From Mansonella perstans (lineage: Eukaryota > Nematoda > Chromadorea > Rhabditida > Onchocercidae): DNA of 64,000 nt. The translations under genes were made by a program, and so were the position numbers. The DNA is taken from assembly GCA_037074765.1 (NCBI GenBank), contig JBAMDO010000574.1, positions 620,001 through 684,000 of the forward strand, written 5' to 3'. This document shows, piece after piece, positions 50,321 through 63,819 of this stretch (within the stretch, counting starts at the first letter, position 1; each line of letters opens with the position of its first letter). A model generated the notes under the pieces. The model made no database searches. It saw nothing but the letters and a program-made list of their open reading frames with translations, and was not told the origin of the DNA.

Positions 50321-51857
50321 AGGAAAAAATTATTGAAAAAACGATTTTTAATTACACATACTTTTCAAATATTTTTTAATCAGCAAAGAGACAATCGCTT
50401 CTTGTCGAAGTTTATGTAAATCTTTACAACACCTAAGAATAAACATCGAAATATACTCGTGAAAATCTAGCAGATATAAAAAGTAACATTTGATGTCATA
50501 ATTGTCACTTAATGTGATCAATTCGATCTTTAAAAGGACCAATTTATGATTCACTTATTAATATAATGGTTTGAATTGCAAGTATGACATATTTATGTAC
50601 TGAAATGGGTGATAGCACACATGTAAATGAATCACTTTCAAATGGCAAGAGTAATTTATTAGCATTACTCATTTAAAAATTTATCAGAAAGACAACATAA
50701 GACATTTTCACCGTTCGACTAAATTGTTTTAGTAATAGTCACTGAGACAACAAATGACCGGTTTTGTTTCTTTAAAATATCTTCAGCTGTATAAATTCAA
50801 TTTCTCTTTGTTATGAAAAAAAACGAAAAAGGGAATATAAATTATTCTTTCATATCTATATCTAAATTCTTTTTCAGATTTCGTAAAATGGATTCTTTGA
50901 AAAGAAAAGAAAAATGTGGCAAATTCTCAGATTTCTAAATAAAAAAAAATTTTGAACTACGGAAGAACTGCAATATTTTCTATTTCCATCACTTTACGAA
51001 TTTTGTCAATTTAAGTTTCTCAAAATTTTTGCGGCAGAATTGTTCTTGTCAATTTTTTTTCACATTCATAAAATGCTCTAGGAGAAATATTATTCAATGC
51101 TATAAGTTGATCAAGTGATGGTGTCGAATGATCACTTCAAGATAGCTCTTATCGATGGCAGACAGTTAGAAAAAATAACTATAAAACTATCAATTCAGTA
51201 AAAAATCTCAACCATCGAAACCGCAAAATCTCTTATTTATTTCTAAGATAAATAAAAGCCAAACGTAAATATTGAAAGAAATCATTTCAGCAACATTTGA
51301 ATTGAAAATAATTTGTACAAATAAAAAAGCTAAAAAAGGTTAAAGAGAGATGGAAAAAAGATACGATATAAGTAAACAGTGACAATGATGCATCTTTGAC
51401 ATTTCTGTAACTTCTTCCTTAAAGTAAGTTCATTAGACATTGAGCACAATTCGCTCGCTTAATTTTATTCGTTTCACCAAGCATTTCTTTAAATATATTA
51501 CAACATTTTTCCAACAACCTTCTCCTTCATTTTTCCTTTTCTTGAACTTTGGCGGTGAAACCAGTATTCAATATTTAAAATGTAGGAATAATGTACACAG
51601 ATGTAATGCAAAACATGCATGTATTAGTATTTGTTGGGCCTGAAAATTTGTTCTGATCTACTTCTACTAATTATCCAAAAAAAAAAAAGAAAATAGATAG
51701 TATTAGGATATTTTTCAACTGATTGAGTTAGGAGAAAAGAAATATAAGCTGGAATGAAGTTATGAATCTAACTAGAAAAGCAGACGATAACGATAACATT
51801 AATATTATATGCTGTCGTTGAAAAAGAAATCTATAGAAGGATTGAATTGAACGTGGG

Positions 51858-51955
51858 ATATTTGACAATAAGTTCCATTTAGAAGAAAAAATATTTGACA
51901 ACAAGTTCCATTTAGAAAAAACATATTTGACGATAAGTTCCATTTAGAAGAAAGT
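51858..51955. repeat. Minisatellite, three 32-33-base units
   Basis: Three head-to-tail copies of a unit starting atatttgacaataagttcc and ending in a purine-rich tract, at 51858-51890, 51891-51922 and 51923-51955, differing by a few bases. Intergenic. Confidence 0.85.
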
Positions 51956-52661
51956 ATTTACTTATCGGAGTAGGAAAGTATTATAAAAGTTCATCTTAAA
52001 CAGTAGCAAATGATGACAACAATCAGCAAGTACATCTCAGTTCTCGCAATTCTATCATTTCATTCCTTTCAGTCAACTACAAATTTGTTGTATTATCAGA
52101 ATATTTTCAGCTTTGAAAAGCAAATGTTTTTGTTCACTTTTTTTTAGTTATCTGATCACATGTAATTTAAAGTTTCACCTTTTTTTAGTTATCTGTTATC
52201 ACCTTTTTAGTTATTTAGTTATAAAGTTATGGAAGAGATAATGAAAGAAGCGTAATTTGATACGGTAGTAATTTTGTATTTTCGTTTTAAGCCATTCAAA
52301 CAATCTTAGTGAAGCCCTCATTTCAACCTATGTCCATTAGATACGACAAATAATTGGTCAAGTGATCGGCTAGGAGTTATGTGGCAGTGATATTTGTTAA
52401 ATTATTTACTTGAAGAAAAAGCTTCGAAAAGAAATGGCTTAATCGAAGTGTTGGCATCAAAATTTTAAAATTATGATTTTCTGAATATGGCAGATAATGA
52501 TGAATTAGGAATAGTACATTAGGAATTTTTTCAAATTTTTAAACAAAAAGAGAAAGAAAAAATGAATTGATTAGAAGAACTTCAATTGAAGTCTCGTTTC
52601 TCTCAAGCATCAACAGATTTATTGAAAGTGAGATATACTTTATTGTCAACAATAAAGTATG

Positions 52662-52782
52662 ATATACATACATATATATCATATACATACACACATACAT
52701 AACATCACATACATACATACACATACACATACACATACATACATATACATATATACAAGTATATGAATATATACATATACAT
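52662..52782. repeat. Interrupted ACATAC / AT-rich microsatellite
   Basis: About 120 bases built from ACATAC, ATACAT and TATAC steps with interruptions. Translated on the minus strand it yields an artefactual Met-Cys-Tyr run. Confidence 0.8.
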
Positions 52783-55378
52783 CCACAAATTCCTGTTTTT
52801 GCGGATACTTTTTCATCATTGAGGTAGAAAAGAGTACGAATGGTTTCGTGATTGAAATAGATTAGTCGTAAACTAAATTAAAGGGAACAAGTGATTCAGT
52901 GAATCAGAATAAGAAGGAAGAGAATGCAATTGTAGATGAAAGAATCTGAGAGAAAGCCAGAAATAGTGCTGTCGTGTATCATCTATCCAATATGCCCGAA
53001 CGAACGGACGGCTATCAAAATGAAATGAATAAAAAAAAAAAAAATTTTAAAAATGAAAAAAATCCAATCGAAATGACATGTCGCGAAAAATCTTTTTCAA
53101 TGCTTTTAATTGCCATAAAATTTTAGATAACCGTTGGTTGTATGATTTTTTTTTTTTTTGATGATTTTAACGAAAATATTTAAAATATTGAAATTTGTAC
53201 ACCGTTATTTAAGGACTATAATTTAATTTAATTATAAGATGATATTTATCACTGAAGTGAAAATGGAACTTCTTTGTTGGTAAGTGGAAGAAATGAGAAT
53301 ATAGAAATAGTTTCATTAGTGTTTACATTTTTATCAGTTGTGAACTAAAATCATTCAGAACAGTCAACCCTATTCGAGCACTTATCAGACTCTTATCAGT
53401 TAATCAGGAACTTTTCTTTCAAAATTAAGTTGAATTAGCAATTGCAAGAGTAGGACTTTAATTTTTTTTCCAAAAGGCTTTCCAGTACTGCGATGATTGT
53501 ATAAGTGCTCACACCAGTGATATATATACTAGTGATGTATCAATATGAAGATAAAGAATTTTTGAAATGCAAATATTATCCAAGTTTGTGTTCATCGAAA
53601 ACTTCCATTATTTATTAATTTAAGAAATTTAAAAGTTTTGTATCACTTAGAAGTATTTTTCTTTCATTGTTCAAGTATTATCACAATAAGTTTCTCTGTT
53701 TTACCTCATTTATAGGAGGAAATCCTGTAATTTTTTTATCTAATAAATAATACAAACGTGATGAATCAATAAATCCTCATACCTTCATCAAACAAAGTAA
53801 TTGTGAATATATTTGAAAAGTCTTACTGCAATATCAAAATTTCAAAAGACATTTCTCAGTACTCGGATAGAATTATATTTGTACACAAATCACATGGAAC
53901 TCTAAAACATCACAAAATTCTTTATCTAATTTTCCCTCTTTTGCTCAATTTTTAATTCAATTTAACTTTTTTGAACTCTTTGCTTTCATAAGTTTTTTGC
54001 TCATCAGCTATTCGAAATTATTATTCACATCGCTGGCACCATCTCAACTAACGACATCATTTACACTCATAGCTTTTGATTCTGAAAAACTATCTTAAGG
54101 ATAGACTAGAGAATTCCCTAGATTTCTATTCGAAATTTAAGCAGAAATTTGAAATTTACCGTTTTTTACTTCGTCGTATGCTCAGTCAATATCTTAACAC
54201 ACGTATACAATAACTGATATTGCACAATATTTGCTATCAATTTATTCATACATATATACTAATGTTGTTTGCATTTCTTTTCAAACAATGTAATTCAGTA
54301 TGTTAGAAATCATGAAAAAGAAACATTACTAATTTGCAGTTGAGTAACAAAAATTTGCTCGCTGTAAAAAAAAGTAAAACAAAATGTTTCGGCCATAAAA
54401 CTCGATTTTATTTACTTCAACTTTTTTTAGAGTTTTTTTGTAATATAAAGAACGGAGACAATAACTTCTCATATCACTATGATATATTCCATTCAATCAA
54501 GAAACTTAACATTCGAGTAATAAGAAATTTAATGTTAAAAAAAAAATATAGAATAAGCAAAAATATAGAATAATATGACTGATTGTTAATTAGCTGATTT
54601 TATATTATCAGCCTTGACATAACATGGAAGGAAGAGTAGAGACTTCAAGTATTGACTATGAAGTTGATGAGCTGCAAATATTCGTATGCAACTAAAAGCT
54701 TGGATATTAAAGATCAGCTTAAAATTGATTTATGTAGAATTATGGATAATATCGTTGCAGAAGTATACTGAATCAAATTAGAACGCTTTATAGTGGAAAA
54801 ATTAAATGCAAAATATGAGATATTTTGCAAAAAACACCATCTGATAGTAGTAACGTGGAAAATTCAGTCATATTTTGTGGCATCACTCGAATTGTTTCTA
54901 AATTCGTTACAGTAGTCTACACATGCATGTGTTTATGTCATTATAAATATAACAGAAAACAAATAAATCAGCTCAGCAAGCAGAAAAACCAAAATCGAAT
55001 GAATGGACATTTTTACTATAAAAACGAAATCAATACTCACAGAGTAATAGAGCGAGAGACATAAAAGCTTCATCAATTTTGATAATGAATAAGTTTCGCA
55101 GAAGGCTCGGTATTTTTTTTTTTTTTTTTTTTTTGGAAAAAGTCACTTCCAACACTCCCTTCTCATTAGAACTACAAAAAATGATAAACAAATGAACAGT
55201 AAACAAATGGTTACCTACCTGGAAATGGAAAGTTTTAAAATAATAAAAAAGATGCAAGATGTAAAAATTCAGTGCGGACTCGAAATAACAAATCTTGAAA
55301 ACGGACAAAAAATTTTTCACAACGTCAGTGATAATGCTGAATGTAAAAAGGCAATTTGAGCACAAAACGGCGATCAAT

Positions 55379-56174
55379 TCAATGGACGAAGTGACCACCA
55401 ACTTGCTCTTGGTAAACCTGAAAAAAAGGTGAAATTGAAAGTTAATTGTGTTTCGTTACCTTCCAAACAACAAAGCTTACATTAATTCAGCTTTCTATCT
55501 GAATACCATGGAAACAGATAATAGCGATATACGATGTGTGAATTCTGCAAGCTTCGATAAAGTCAAAAACAATAATGTAAATTAGTGTAAACATTAAGTC
55601 CATGCAAAATTTAGGTTGAACAAATGTAAAGCAAGTGTCATTCACAAATACTGACTGTCACATGTCTTCATTATGTGATTCGGATCTTTCATGAAAAAAC
55701 GGTCATCTAATTTAGATGTTCTAAACAATATGAAATTAACTTACTTCAATTATATCATCCTCCTCAATTTCCAGAGTCTTAGGAGTATCTTCATCATTGA
55801 TTCTTCGTCCATCAAATAAAAAGCGTAATGAACCGACATCAACACCCATTCGGTCTGCGTAAGATTTTTTCAGTTTCCCCATACTTGTGCCAAATTTCAC
55901 ACGAAAATGTACCTCGTTAGAGTCCTGAAATACTTATGAAAACTTGAGATATCAATCCTAGATAGAATAACCGCTAATACTTCAAAATTCATGGTAAAAT
56001 CGAGCTTTAAAAGGAATAAGCCGTAAATATATTGATTTTATACTAGTCAAAAACAATTCGTACCTGTCCTACAACCCTCAATTTGATATATTCAGAGGAT
56101 GAAGCTGGTACTGGCCCAGATGCTGCATTATTATTACCACTAGTTCCACCTGATGTTTGTGACTCATCAGCCAT
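55379..56174 (-). CDS. smo-1: SUMO precursor (small ubiquitin-like modifier), 109 aa
   Basis: SUMO is conjugated to lysines of target proteins by the E1 (AOS1/UBA2) and E2 (UBC9) enzymes. Three exons join in phase: 56174-56064, 55924-55745 and 55417-55379. A flexible Ser/Gly/Asn-rich N-terminus of about 28 residues precedes a ubiquitin-like fold (EYIKLRVVGQ, VHFRVKFGTSMGKLKKSYAD, LRFLFDGRRINDEDTPKTLE). The chain ends VYQEQVGGHFVH. The Gly-Gly is the mature C-terminus, and the last four residues HFVH must be removed by a SUMO protease (ULP/SENP) before conjugation. The start ATG directly begins MADES, as in other SUMO proteins. An in-frame open stretch upstream is probably 5' UTR. In C. elegans smo-1 is the only SUMO gene. 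Whether that holds here cannot be told from one window. Confidence 0.96.
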
Positions 56175-56224
56175 TGTTTCAAATCCACTCAGCAAAAATT
56201 TGTAACAGTGAAAACACTCTTCAG

Positions 56225-56233
56225 CTGGAAATT
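56225..56233 (-). other. Candidate 5' splice acceptor of smo-1
   Basis: The minus strand reads aaatttccag, leaving a 50-base 5' UTR before the ATG at 56174. It may be a spliced-leader site or the end of a 5' UTR intron. Confidence 0.4.
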
Positions 56234-58374
56234 TAAGAAATTGAAGAACCATTTAACAGCCATTTTAATCAATTTTATTGAGCAAATCCTGAGCTAATAT
56301 TAAAATTCTCTTTTGTTTTCAAATTTGAAGTATAATTTAAAAGTTCGATCAAGAATGATGAATAAATGCAATAATGCAGTGGTATATACCATAAATGCTG
56401 CATAAAGATAACTACCAACGTATGCATGCATATCATCATCAGAATAAACGCTACAATTAACGCACAACATTCGATGATGCTGAAATTGAAACGCGAATCT
56501 AAGCCTTAAAAAGATCGTAGCCTTATTTCAATTCCAATTTATTACTTTTTATTGAATTACTGCTACGTTTCAAGAAATCCCAGCTTTATTATTATTTTTT
56601 TTGTTATAAGTCAAAGACTTCGTTGTCTTACTTGTTTAGTTGAAAAATAAAATGAATCTTTTTGACAATGAGTTGTTTCTTGTAAAGAATCTTTTAATTA
56701 GAACTCACTATATAAATTTAACCAAACTTTGACAGTATATCTATCGAACAACAGTACAATTTAAAAAAAATTGATGTGTCCAAGTACGAAAGATTTAACT
56801 ATCCCGTAGCTTACTGTACATTTTCCCCACGCCTACACTAATGGTTAATATACGTGACTTCTGGAAGGTCTTGTAAGACAAAAAAAAAAAAAAATGACAG
56901 AAACATTTCTACAAAAGTAAATGATGTAAAAAGAAAATGGTCAAATTCTATAGTATTAAAAGTCATTCACTACCATATTAACAATCATTCTAAAATTACA
57001 CAATGGAAAGAAAATAGCACAAACGTCAACAATTCCATTTCAGATTAGTCTAAGACAGCCCAGCAACACTAACCAGGCTGTTTAAATGTCCTTTGGAAAA
57101 TCGACTTCCTAAACTAGGACACATGTCGACATGGCTACAACCTATTGCAGCTATGGTGAATTGGTGCCAGAACTCATCAATTTCACACAGCCGCTAAGGC
57201 TCTAACGAAATACTTTCCAATACCTCAATGCAATTAATATGGTCTCAAAAGATGTAACCCGCGATACTGAGGGTAGGAGATTAAGTTACCAACAAACACC
57301 ACCAGCAATAATTTCATTGTAGCCAAGACCTTTCTTGTTTACATTTCATATGAGAGCTCAAAATATGTAACTCTTATAACAGAATATTCGCATGAATTTC
57401 CCGTAAATCTAGATACAAGTAAAATCACGAGATTGCATGCTGGGCCAAATGAGCCTGAGCCTAGACTAAGAACTTTTTCATCTGAAATATCATGAGATAT
57501 TTCTGTTAAATTTGTCAACTTCCTTTACCTAATAGACTGATTGATCTAAACAATTATCTTTAGAAAAGGTGCACCCATTGATAATTAGAGGAAGTGCTAT
57601 ATGATGCCGAAATGATGCCAAAATTGATCTCTTTCTACAAAGTATTTTTGTATCTGTATTCACTATAAAAATCTTGGAGAAATTCCCAAATAATTTTACA
57701 AGCATTTGCAAAACTTTGATTAACAAATAGTGTAAAGTATTTCATTGAATCAGTATTTAAAAAATGATAAAAATGGCAAAATTTATATTACTAACCTAAG
57801 TGAGAAGTCGCTGCATTGGCTTTATGTATGAATTGTTACTGAAACATCCTGAAAGACACTACTTTTCAATTCAGACAAGGATATTATTATTATCACTTGC
57901 TAGAAAGATTTTAAGATATCATTGGAATTTCACTTCTTTATTCAAGATTAGTAATCAACGCAATTGTAATAAAATTATAAAACTGTAAAAATGATCTGTT
58001 AAAAAAGTATCGACAAAGCAGTTAGATAACTAACTGAAATGCAAAACAGCAAAACTAACTACATATGTATATATTATATATATATATATATAAGACATAT
58101 ATGAAAAAATATATAAGACAAAAAATTCGTAAACTAATACACAATAAAAAGAATTTAAAAAAGAAATTATGAGAAAAAGATAACTCAAAATCAAAAATAA
58201 AATTCTAGTTTTAACAGCTTTAACATGTTTTTCCTATTGAATAACTTCAATTCTTCTGCCAGAATTGTAATCCTTAAACAATCGAATCAAAGCCTGCTTG
58301 CACTTTCCCTCCCGATCTCGTACTTCAAAAAATTTAAATGGCTTCAATTGACTAGATTGCTAATGATCATCACC
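56234..58374. other. Intergenic region between the ANKRD13-like gene and smo-1
   Basis: About 2.1 kb with no exon, RNA gene or mobile element that I could support. Short AT dinucleotide runs occur near 58.06-58.10 kb. The region should hold the smo-1 promoter. Confidence 0.5.
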
Positions 58375-58380
58375 TTTATT
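58375..58380 (-). terminator. Candidate poly(A) signal of the ANKRD13-like gene
   Basis: AATAAA on the minus strand, 79 bases past the stop codon at 58459. Position fits a short nematode 3' UTR. Confidence 0.5.
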
Positions 58381-58458
58381 AACAATAATGAAAAATTTAG
58401 AATTAAATGAAGCCCCAGTTACTTCTAATGAATGAAACCCCAAGTTACTAATAAATAA

Positions 58459-61400
58459 TCATTTCTCGATGAGAGAGAGTTTTATGACACGTTCTAACTC
58501 TTCCTCCTGCTCTTTGCACGCTTTCAGTCTTTCTTCTTCTTCTCTCTGCGATAGCTGCATTACAAGCTGAATATCGTCCTCCTAAAATTTTAAAATTGTA
58601 GATGTCATTTCCGAATCAGCATGGCAGTACGATCACGTACTAAAAAGAGTGACCATAAAAACGATTACAAGTATCATAAAAGTCCGACGCACCGTGGTTA
58701 CAGTATTATCAGCGGTTATAGTATCTTCCCTCATTAACTGTTCCAAACGAAGCGTTCGTATACTTTCTGCTATTGCATATGCTAAATCTCTGTCTTCATG
58801 CCAATCCGAGACACTGTTCAAGGATGACTCGATACAGGCATTAACACTTGTTCCTGATGCTTCGCGCATACTTTGCTCTAATGCAAATTGTAAATAAAGT
58901 TCATCTTCTGATAGATCTGCAAATACTAGAGACTCCAAATTTCTTAACCAACATTGCAGAAAATAGTAAAATTATCAAATAAATTTGAAGCAATTTCCTC
59001 TGAATCAGTTTAAAGTATGAAACTGATATTTCTTATTTTTAGACCAGTAAATGCTAATATCCTCCTTATATTCTATGCAATTATAAAAAAATATATAATA
59101 ATACAGATGAATAAGAACGAAATCATTTCGATTGCTAATTTAAAAACCTTAAGAAAAATAAGGTTCATACTTTAAAACATTTCCCAACAATAAAGTAAAA
59201 AAAAATGAACTAACATCTTCTTGGTCCAAGATTTCCATCAGAACCTACTTCGCGCATGGCCGTATTGCCGCTTATGCAGATGCCATAATCATTGTTATTC
59301 AGCAAATGGTAACAGTGAGGGATTTCGAAAATCGCCTCATCAATTTCTACCTAAGAACCACAAATTTCATTTGCAAGACACACCCTTCATACTTATTGTA
59401 GTATCAAATATATTTTATTCTGGAAGTATTAACCGACAAACTGATATTCACATAAGAAATGAAAACTCACCTCATTCGATGAAACATTGTAAGAAACATG
59501 AAGTCCCGGCTTATTTACAGCCGAAAATGTGATTCGTGCACTGACAACATGAAATACAGGAATTTCAATTTTTACAGGAAAACCAGCTGGCAATTGCAGT
59601 TGGATGAAATTCTTCAACCGAACGAAATGGGCGTTGTTTACAGCCATCAGATCAATGATTGGTAATATTTGATCCTAAAACAATGACATAAAATGAAATT
59701 CAAATTAAATAAAAACAAATTGAAATGAATCCTGTGATATTGTTTGGTCCCCAATATCTCAAGCAGAATGATTGAAGATAAAAAATATAGCTCAAAATAT
59801 TAAATCTAGTTACTTTTTCATATAAAAGCTGAAGTTTTACTGGTCAAAACACACTACTCTCTGGAACTTCAAAAATCTGAAAACTGGACCTGCAAATCGA
59901 GTGGGTAATGGTCACAAAGCCATAAAGTAGCTTTAAATGAACTGGTCTTCTTCGTTACCTAAAAATAAAATTATTTTACAATGATAATAATGTCGCACCA
60001 AATGGTTTGTGGCGATACTACTATGAAGTAATTTCTCACATTTTAAATACGATTAATGGAAATAAAGGATGTGGGGAAATCATAATTACATCGTTAAAAA
60101 AGAGAAACGCATTACAGGAAGACTATTTTCATTTAAACAACATTTAAGATAATATAAACATATATGTATATGGACTTTAAATATAATTAAATATAACTTA
60201 AATATATCTCTTAGTTTTTTTCCCAAAAGTTATATCCATTAAAAAAGCAGCATTATAAAAAAAATCATTATAACCTCAAAAGAAAATCATTTATAGCTTT
60301 AAAAAATGAAAAAAAAAGTATAATGACATCGATAATTATGAGCATGTTTAATTGACACTGATAAAAGGTCCAGTTCAGGACTAGCAAAATACTGATTAAA
60401 TTATCCATTACAGCGTTACTTATATTTTGGAAGTGAATCGATATGTAAGATATTCTACCCATGCCTTTTCTGGTATCCGCAAAAATTTCTTCCTTTTTCG
60501 AAAAACATATTGCAAAGGATTTTCCAAATAAAAGCTCACAGTAAAAACCAAAGATAAGTACCGCATCTAATTGTCAAACATTTTCTTTAGGAAAGAAGTA
60601 ATCACGCCAGAAAATTTTTTCCGAACTCACTAAGCTCTAAATTACGCTGCATTAGAAGTATAGGATAAATTAACGAAAATTGAACATCAGAAAAATGAAT
60701 TTTAAAGGCTTAACACAAATGATTCTCTTGATCAAATTACATTTTTGACTGAAAAGTCTGTGCATCCATCGATAGACGTTGAGGAAGTTAAAAAGAAAGA
60801 ACCTGCTTTGGTAATCCGATATCGCGATTATTCATAGAATAATTCTTATCCAAATACTGCTGCGGTAATAATCCGCAATATACATCATTTCCTGTTTGCC
60901 TCATTTCGTTAGTGCATTTCTGATGTTTTTCAACCAATTTCAACACTGTGTACCAAGGATTGTCATGCTCTTCACGTCGAAATCTGCAATTAACTAATTA
61001 TTTGTAACATTACAATTTTATATTAGAACATTTTATCTCCTTGCAAATTGAACTTCATCTTCTAGAAAAGTAAATTTCTTTAAGTGTATTAGAAATCATC
61101 TCTCAATACAGAAATGCTGTTTTTCGAAATATCGATTAAATTACAGAAATTCTTTCAGTCAAAAAACTAGCCTAATTATAAGACCTTTCAAAAAATTACT
61201 GAAATCCTCGCTCATTTTCCTAAACAATGTAAAATACACAGCCGATAAATTAACCGACCTTTCCTTATCTCCTTCGAGCAAATGTTCCGTACGCGTCTTT
61301 GTTACGATATCAACATTGCTCGCATTAAAAACCTTGAAATATTGTAACTTTTCAGTTATAAATGGCCAAACAACGTTTACTTTGCGAACAACATTTCACT

Positions 61401-63819
61401 ACGATCAGTCATTTCTTCCACAATAAATTCTAGGTGACTTGAAAAATATCTTCCCCTCAATGAAATATCAATTTTTTTGGAAAAAAAAATCGTTTAATCT
61501 CTTCTCAATATCTTCAAAGCAATGGAAGAGAATACATGCCTTGCATTCATAACCCTCCACTTCTTCTAGACGATCTGATGATGTTAACCAAGAGAAAAAA
61601 CCACCACCTTTTGATCGTTCAAAGCTGTAAGAGAACAATTACCATCTGCTAACATGCTTCCTAAAACGGAAAAAAGTCTGAAAAGATGTGAATCTTCACG
61701 TTATACAAACCCGATCTTTTCTACATCAATGAAAGTTGTGTCGACAGGTGATGTCATCCGCGAGTAAATAGCTTCATCAGATGGAACATAATCGCTGGGA
61801 TCATTGGTTGATTGTAAATCCATGGTTTGAACAGTAGCCTAAAAAATATTAAAAGTAAAAACATGATATTTCATTTTGGGATTTTGCAAATATAGTAATT
61901 AGGAACATACCAGAACAGAATATATTGGCAATTTTCAGCTAATCGATAAAAGCCAAAATCCTGCTTGATTGTAATTTAATAGATTTATTATTTATAATCG
62001 TTGTAATGGAAATTTGGTAAAATTAATAAATTTATATAAATAATAGTTTCGATTTCAAATAGTGAAGAGAAAACCAGATTTTCGCCCCGAAAAAAAATGA
62101 ATATATAAACAAAAAATCTTGATAATGAATTTGCCGTTTTATCGTTATGGTCTAAGATAATCAGCTGCGGTTGATGATTGTCAGAAAACCGAAATATGAA
62201 AGATTGGTTGCCGCGTTTCCAGTTTGATGTTGTATCAAAGCCAACCAATGTTGTATCAATGCGAACACTTGAACCCCGCTTATAAATCTGTAACGGATCA
62301 AAACAAATAAACTAAAAATGGTGGTTGGTAAATTCAGAATAAACATTACTAGAATTCTATGAATAACTGCTTCATTAATTGAAAACTTTTGATAGACACA
62401 AAGGTATAACAAATTATCTAAACAAATCTAAGTAAAATGTTAGCTACAACTAGTAAGTAGCGGTTACTTGATAAAGCACCAATACACTACGTCATCAATA
62501 CTATAAAATGAATCTTTATCAATGACAAGAGGAATAAGAAATTCGTATCAAGCAATCTCACTTCCAACTTACTCTTTTCCAACATACAGCATTCCAAGTT
62601 TTTATAGATCTACTTGTAATACCTTTTCAACTAAAGCATGCGCTAATTCTGCTTTAAAAATGAATAAAAAATACCTTATAAGTATCGGAAGGACACATTT
62701 TGCTAATAAATGGTAACCAACTAGTAAATTCCCAGCTCATTTCTGCATAAAAATCGGCCGTTTCCTAAAAATAGGCACGCTAGAATTTGTTTCAACCAGT
62801 TAAATCTGAAATAAGTTCTTGTAATAATGATGTGATAGATATTCAAATATCACTCCAGTATACTAAGAGTTCAAAGTGAAACACTATTTGCTGTACTTAT
62901 TGTTTAGATTATACTAATATCTTGATAAAGAATTGTTAATCAACATTAATATATGAAGAAAAAAAAAAAAAAAAACAATATTAGCGTCTTTACAAAGCCA
63001 CATTATTTCCGTTGATAGTAGAAATTGCATACATTCAAAAGAGTGAGTAAACGCTGCATTGCGGAAATTGTTTGCAAAGATCGTTGATAGTCTCGATATT
63101 GGATAATTAATCGTAAGAGGTCACTATTTCTGGCGCAAATAGCTTCATGACTTGGCGACCACATATCTGCATTAGTGAAGGACGTGGAATCAGTGTTTCG
63201 CAGTTGCTACGAATAGAAAGTAGCAGAAAGTCCACTTTAAATGGTGGTACATCGATCGTTAAGCGAACAAAGCCTTTCTCTCGACCCTTTCTTTATTTTA
63301 GATGTGAAGCTGAAGTGAGCCAACTTGACTCACATGAGCCAACTTGACTCGGTCAGTTGATTAATGTACCTGCATTCTGAATAGCAGCACTGGCTCCTTT
63401 TTCTAATAGAGCTCGAGCACATTCATAATGGCCAAGGGTGGTAGCTAACATCAAAGGTGTGCGACCTGAAAAATAAAGGTTACATTTAAGAAAAAGACAT
63501 GCAGCTAAAATTTAATTTGTATTCATCAAAGCTCAACAATTCATAGAAGAAGAAATCATTCCATCTCCTTCATCACTTCGTCTCCCCGTTTCACTCTACT
63601 TTAAAATTACTTTTAAAATCACTTCTGAAATTCAAAATGAATAAAAGAATGATTGGTATATTTTCATAATTGATTGTTCCACTAACCTCTCACATCCAAT
63701 TTGTCTACACTTTCACCCGTACACTCTTCTAGTAATTCCATCAGATTCTCATAATCATTGCGGAACACAGCCCAATGTAGCGGATATTCCCGCTTCAGTT
63801 CTTTCTCATCCGTCATCAT
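58459..63819 (-). CDS. ANKRD13: ANKRD13-family ankyrin-repeat / ubiquitin-interacting-motif protein, 617 aa
   Basis: ANKRD13 proteins sit at the plasma membrane and endosomes and bind Lys63-linked ubiquitin chains on internalised receptors through UIMs. Fourteen exons: 63819-63687, 63465-63370, 63166-63033, 62764-62675, 62287-62111, 61838-61711, 61624-61540, 61332-61259, 60983-60803, 59958-59890, 59674-59471, 59350-59215, 58916-58693 and 58581-58459. Ankyrin repeats are near the start ([39 protein letters not shown]). The family's central domain follows ([57 protein letters not shown]). Four C-terminal UIM-like helices (for example [43 protein letters not shown]) match the number in human ANKRD13A. 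Every phase agrees. The intron after 61540 begins GC, not GT. The extra polar stretch around 211-265 varies between family members. The first of two adjacent ATGs was taken as start. Confidence 0.93.

Larger units (their letters stand above)
45722..55378. other. Gene-poor stretch of about 9.7 kb
   Basis: Between the intermediate filament gene and smo-1 I could not assemble an active multi-exon gene. Features listed separately are coding-like relics at 49.2 and 50.1 kb, a minisatellite near 51.9 kb and an ACATAC repeat near 52.7 kb. It may hold the promoter of the intermediate filament gene and could include unannotated noncoding transcripts. Confidence 0.5.

Noticed and set aside
52539..52736. 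Met-Cys-Tyr-rich open frame
   Set aside because: It is translation of the ACATAC microsatellite.
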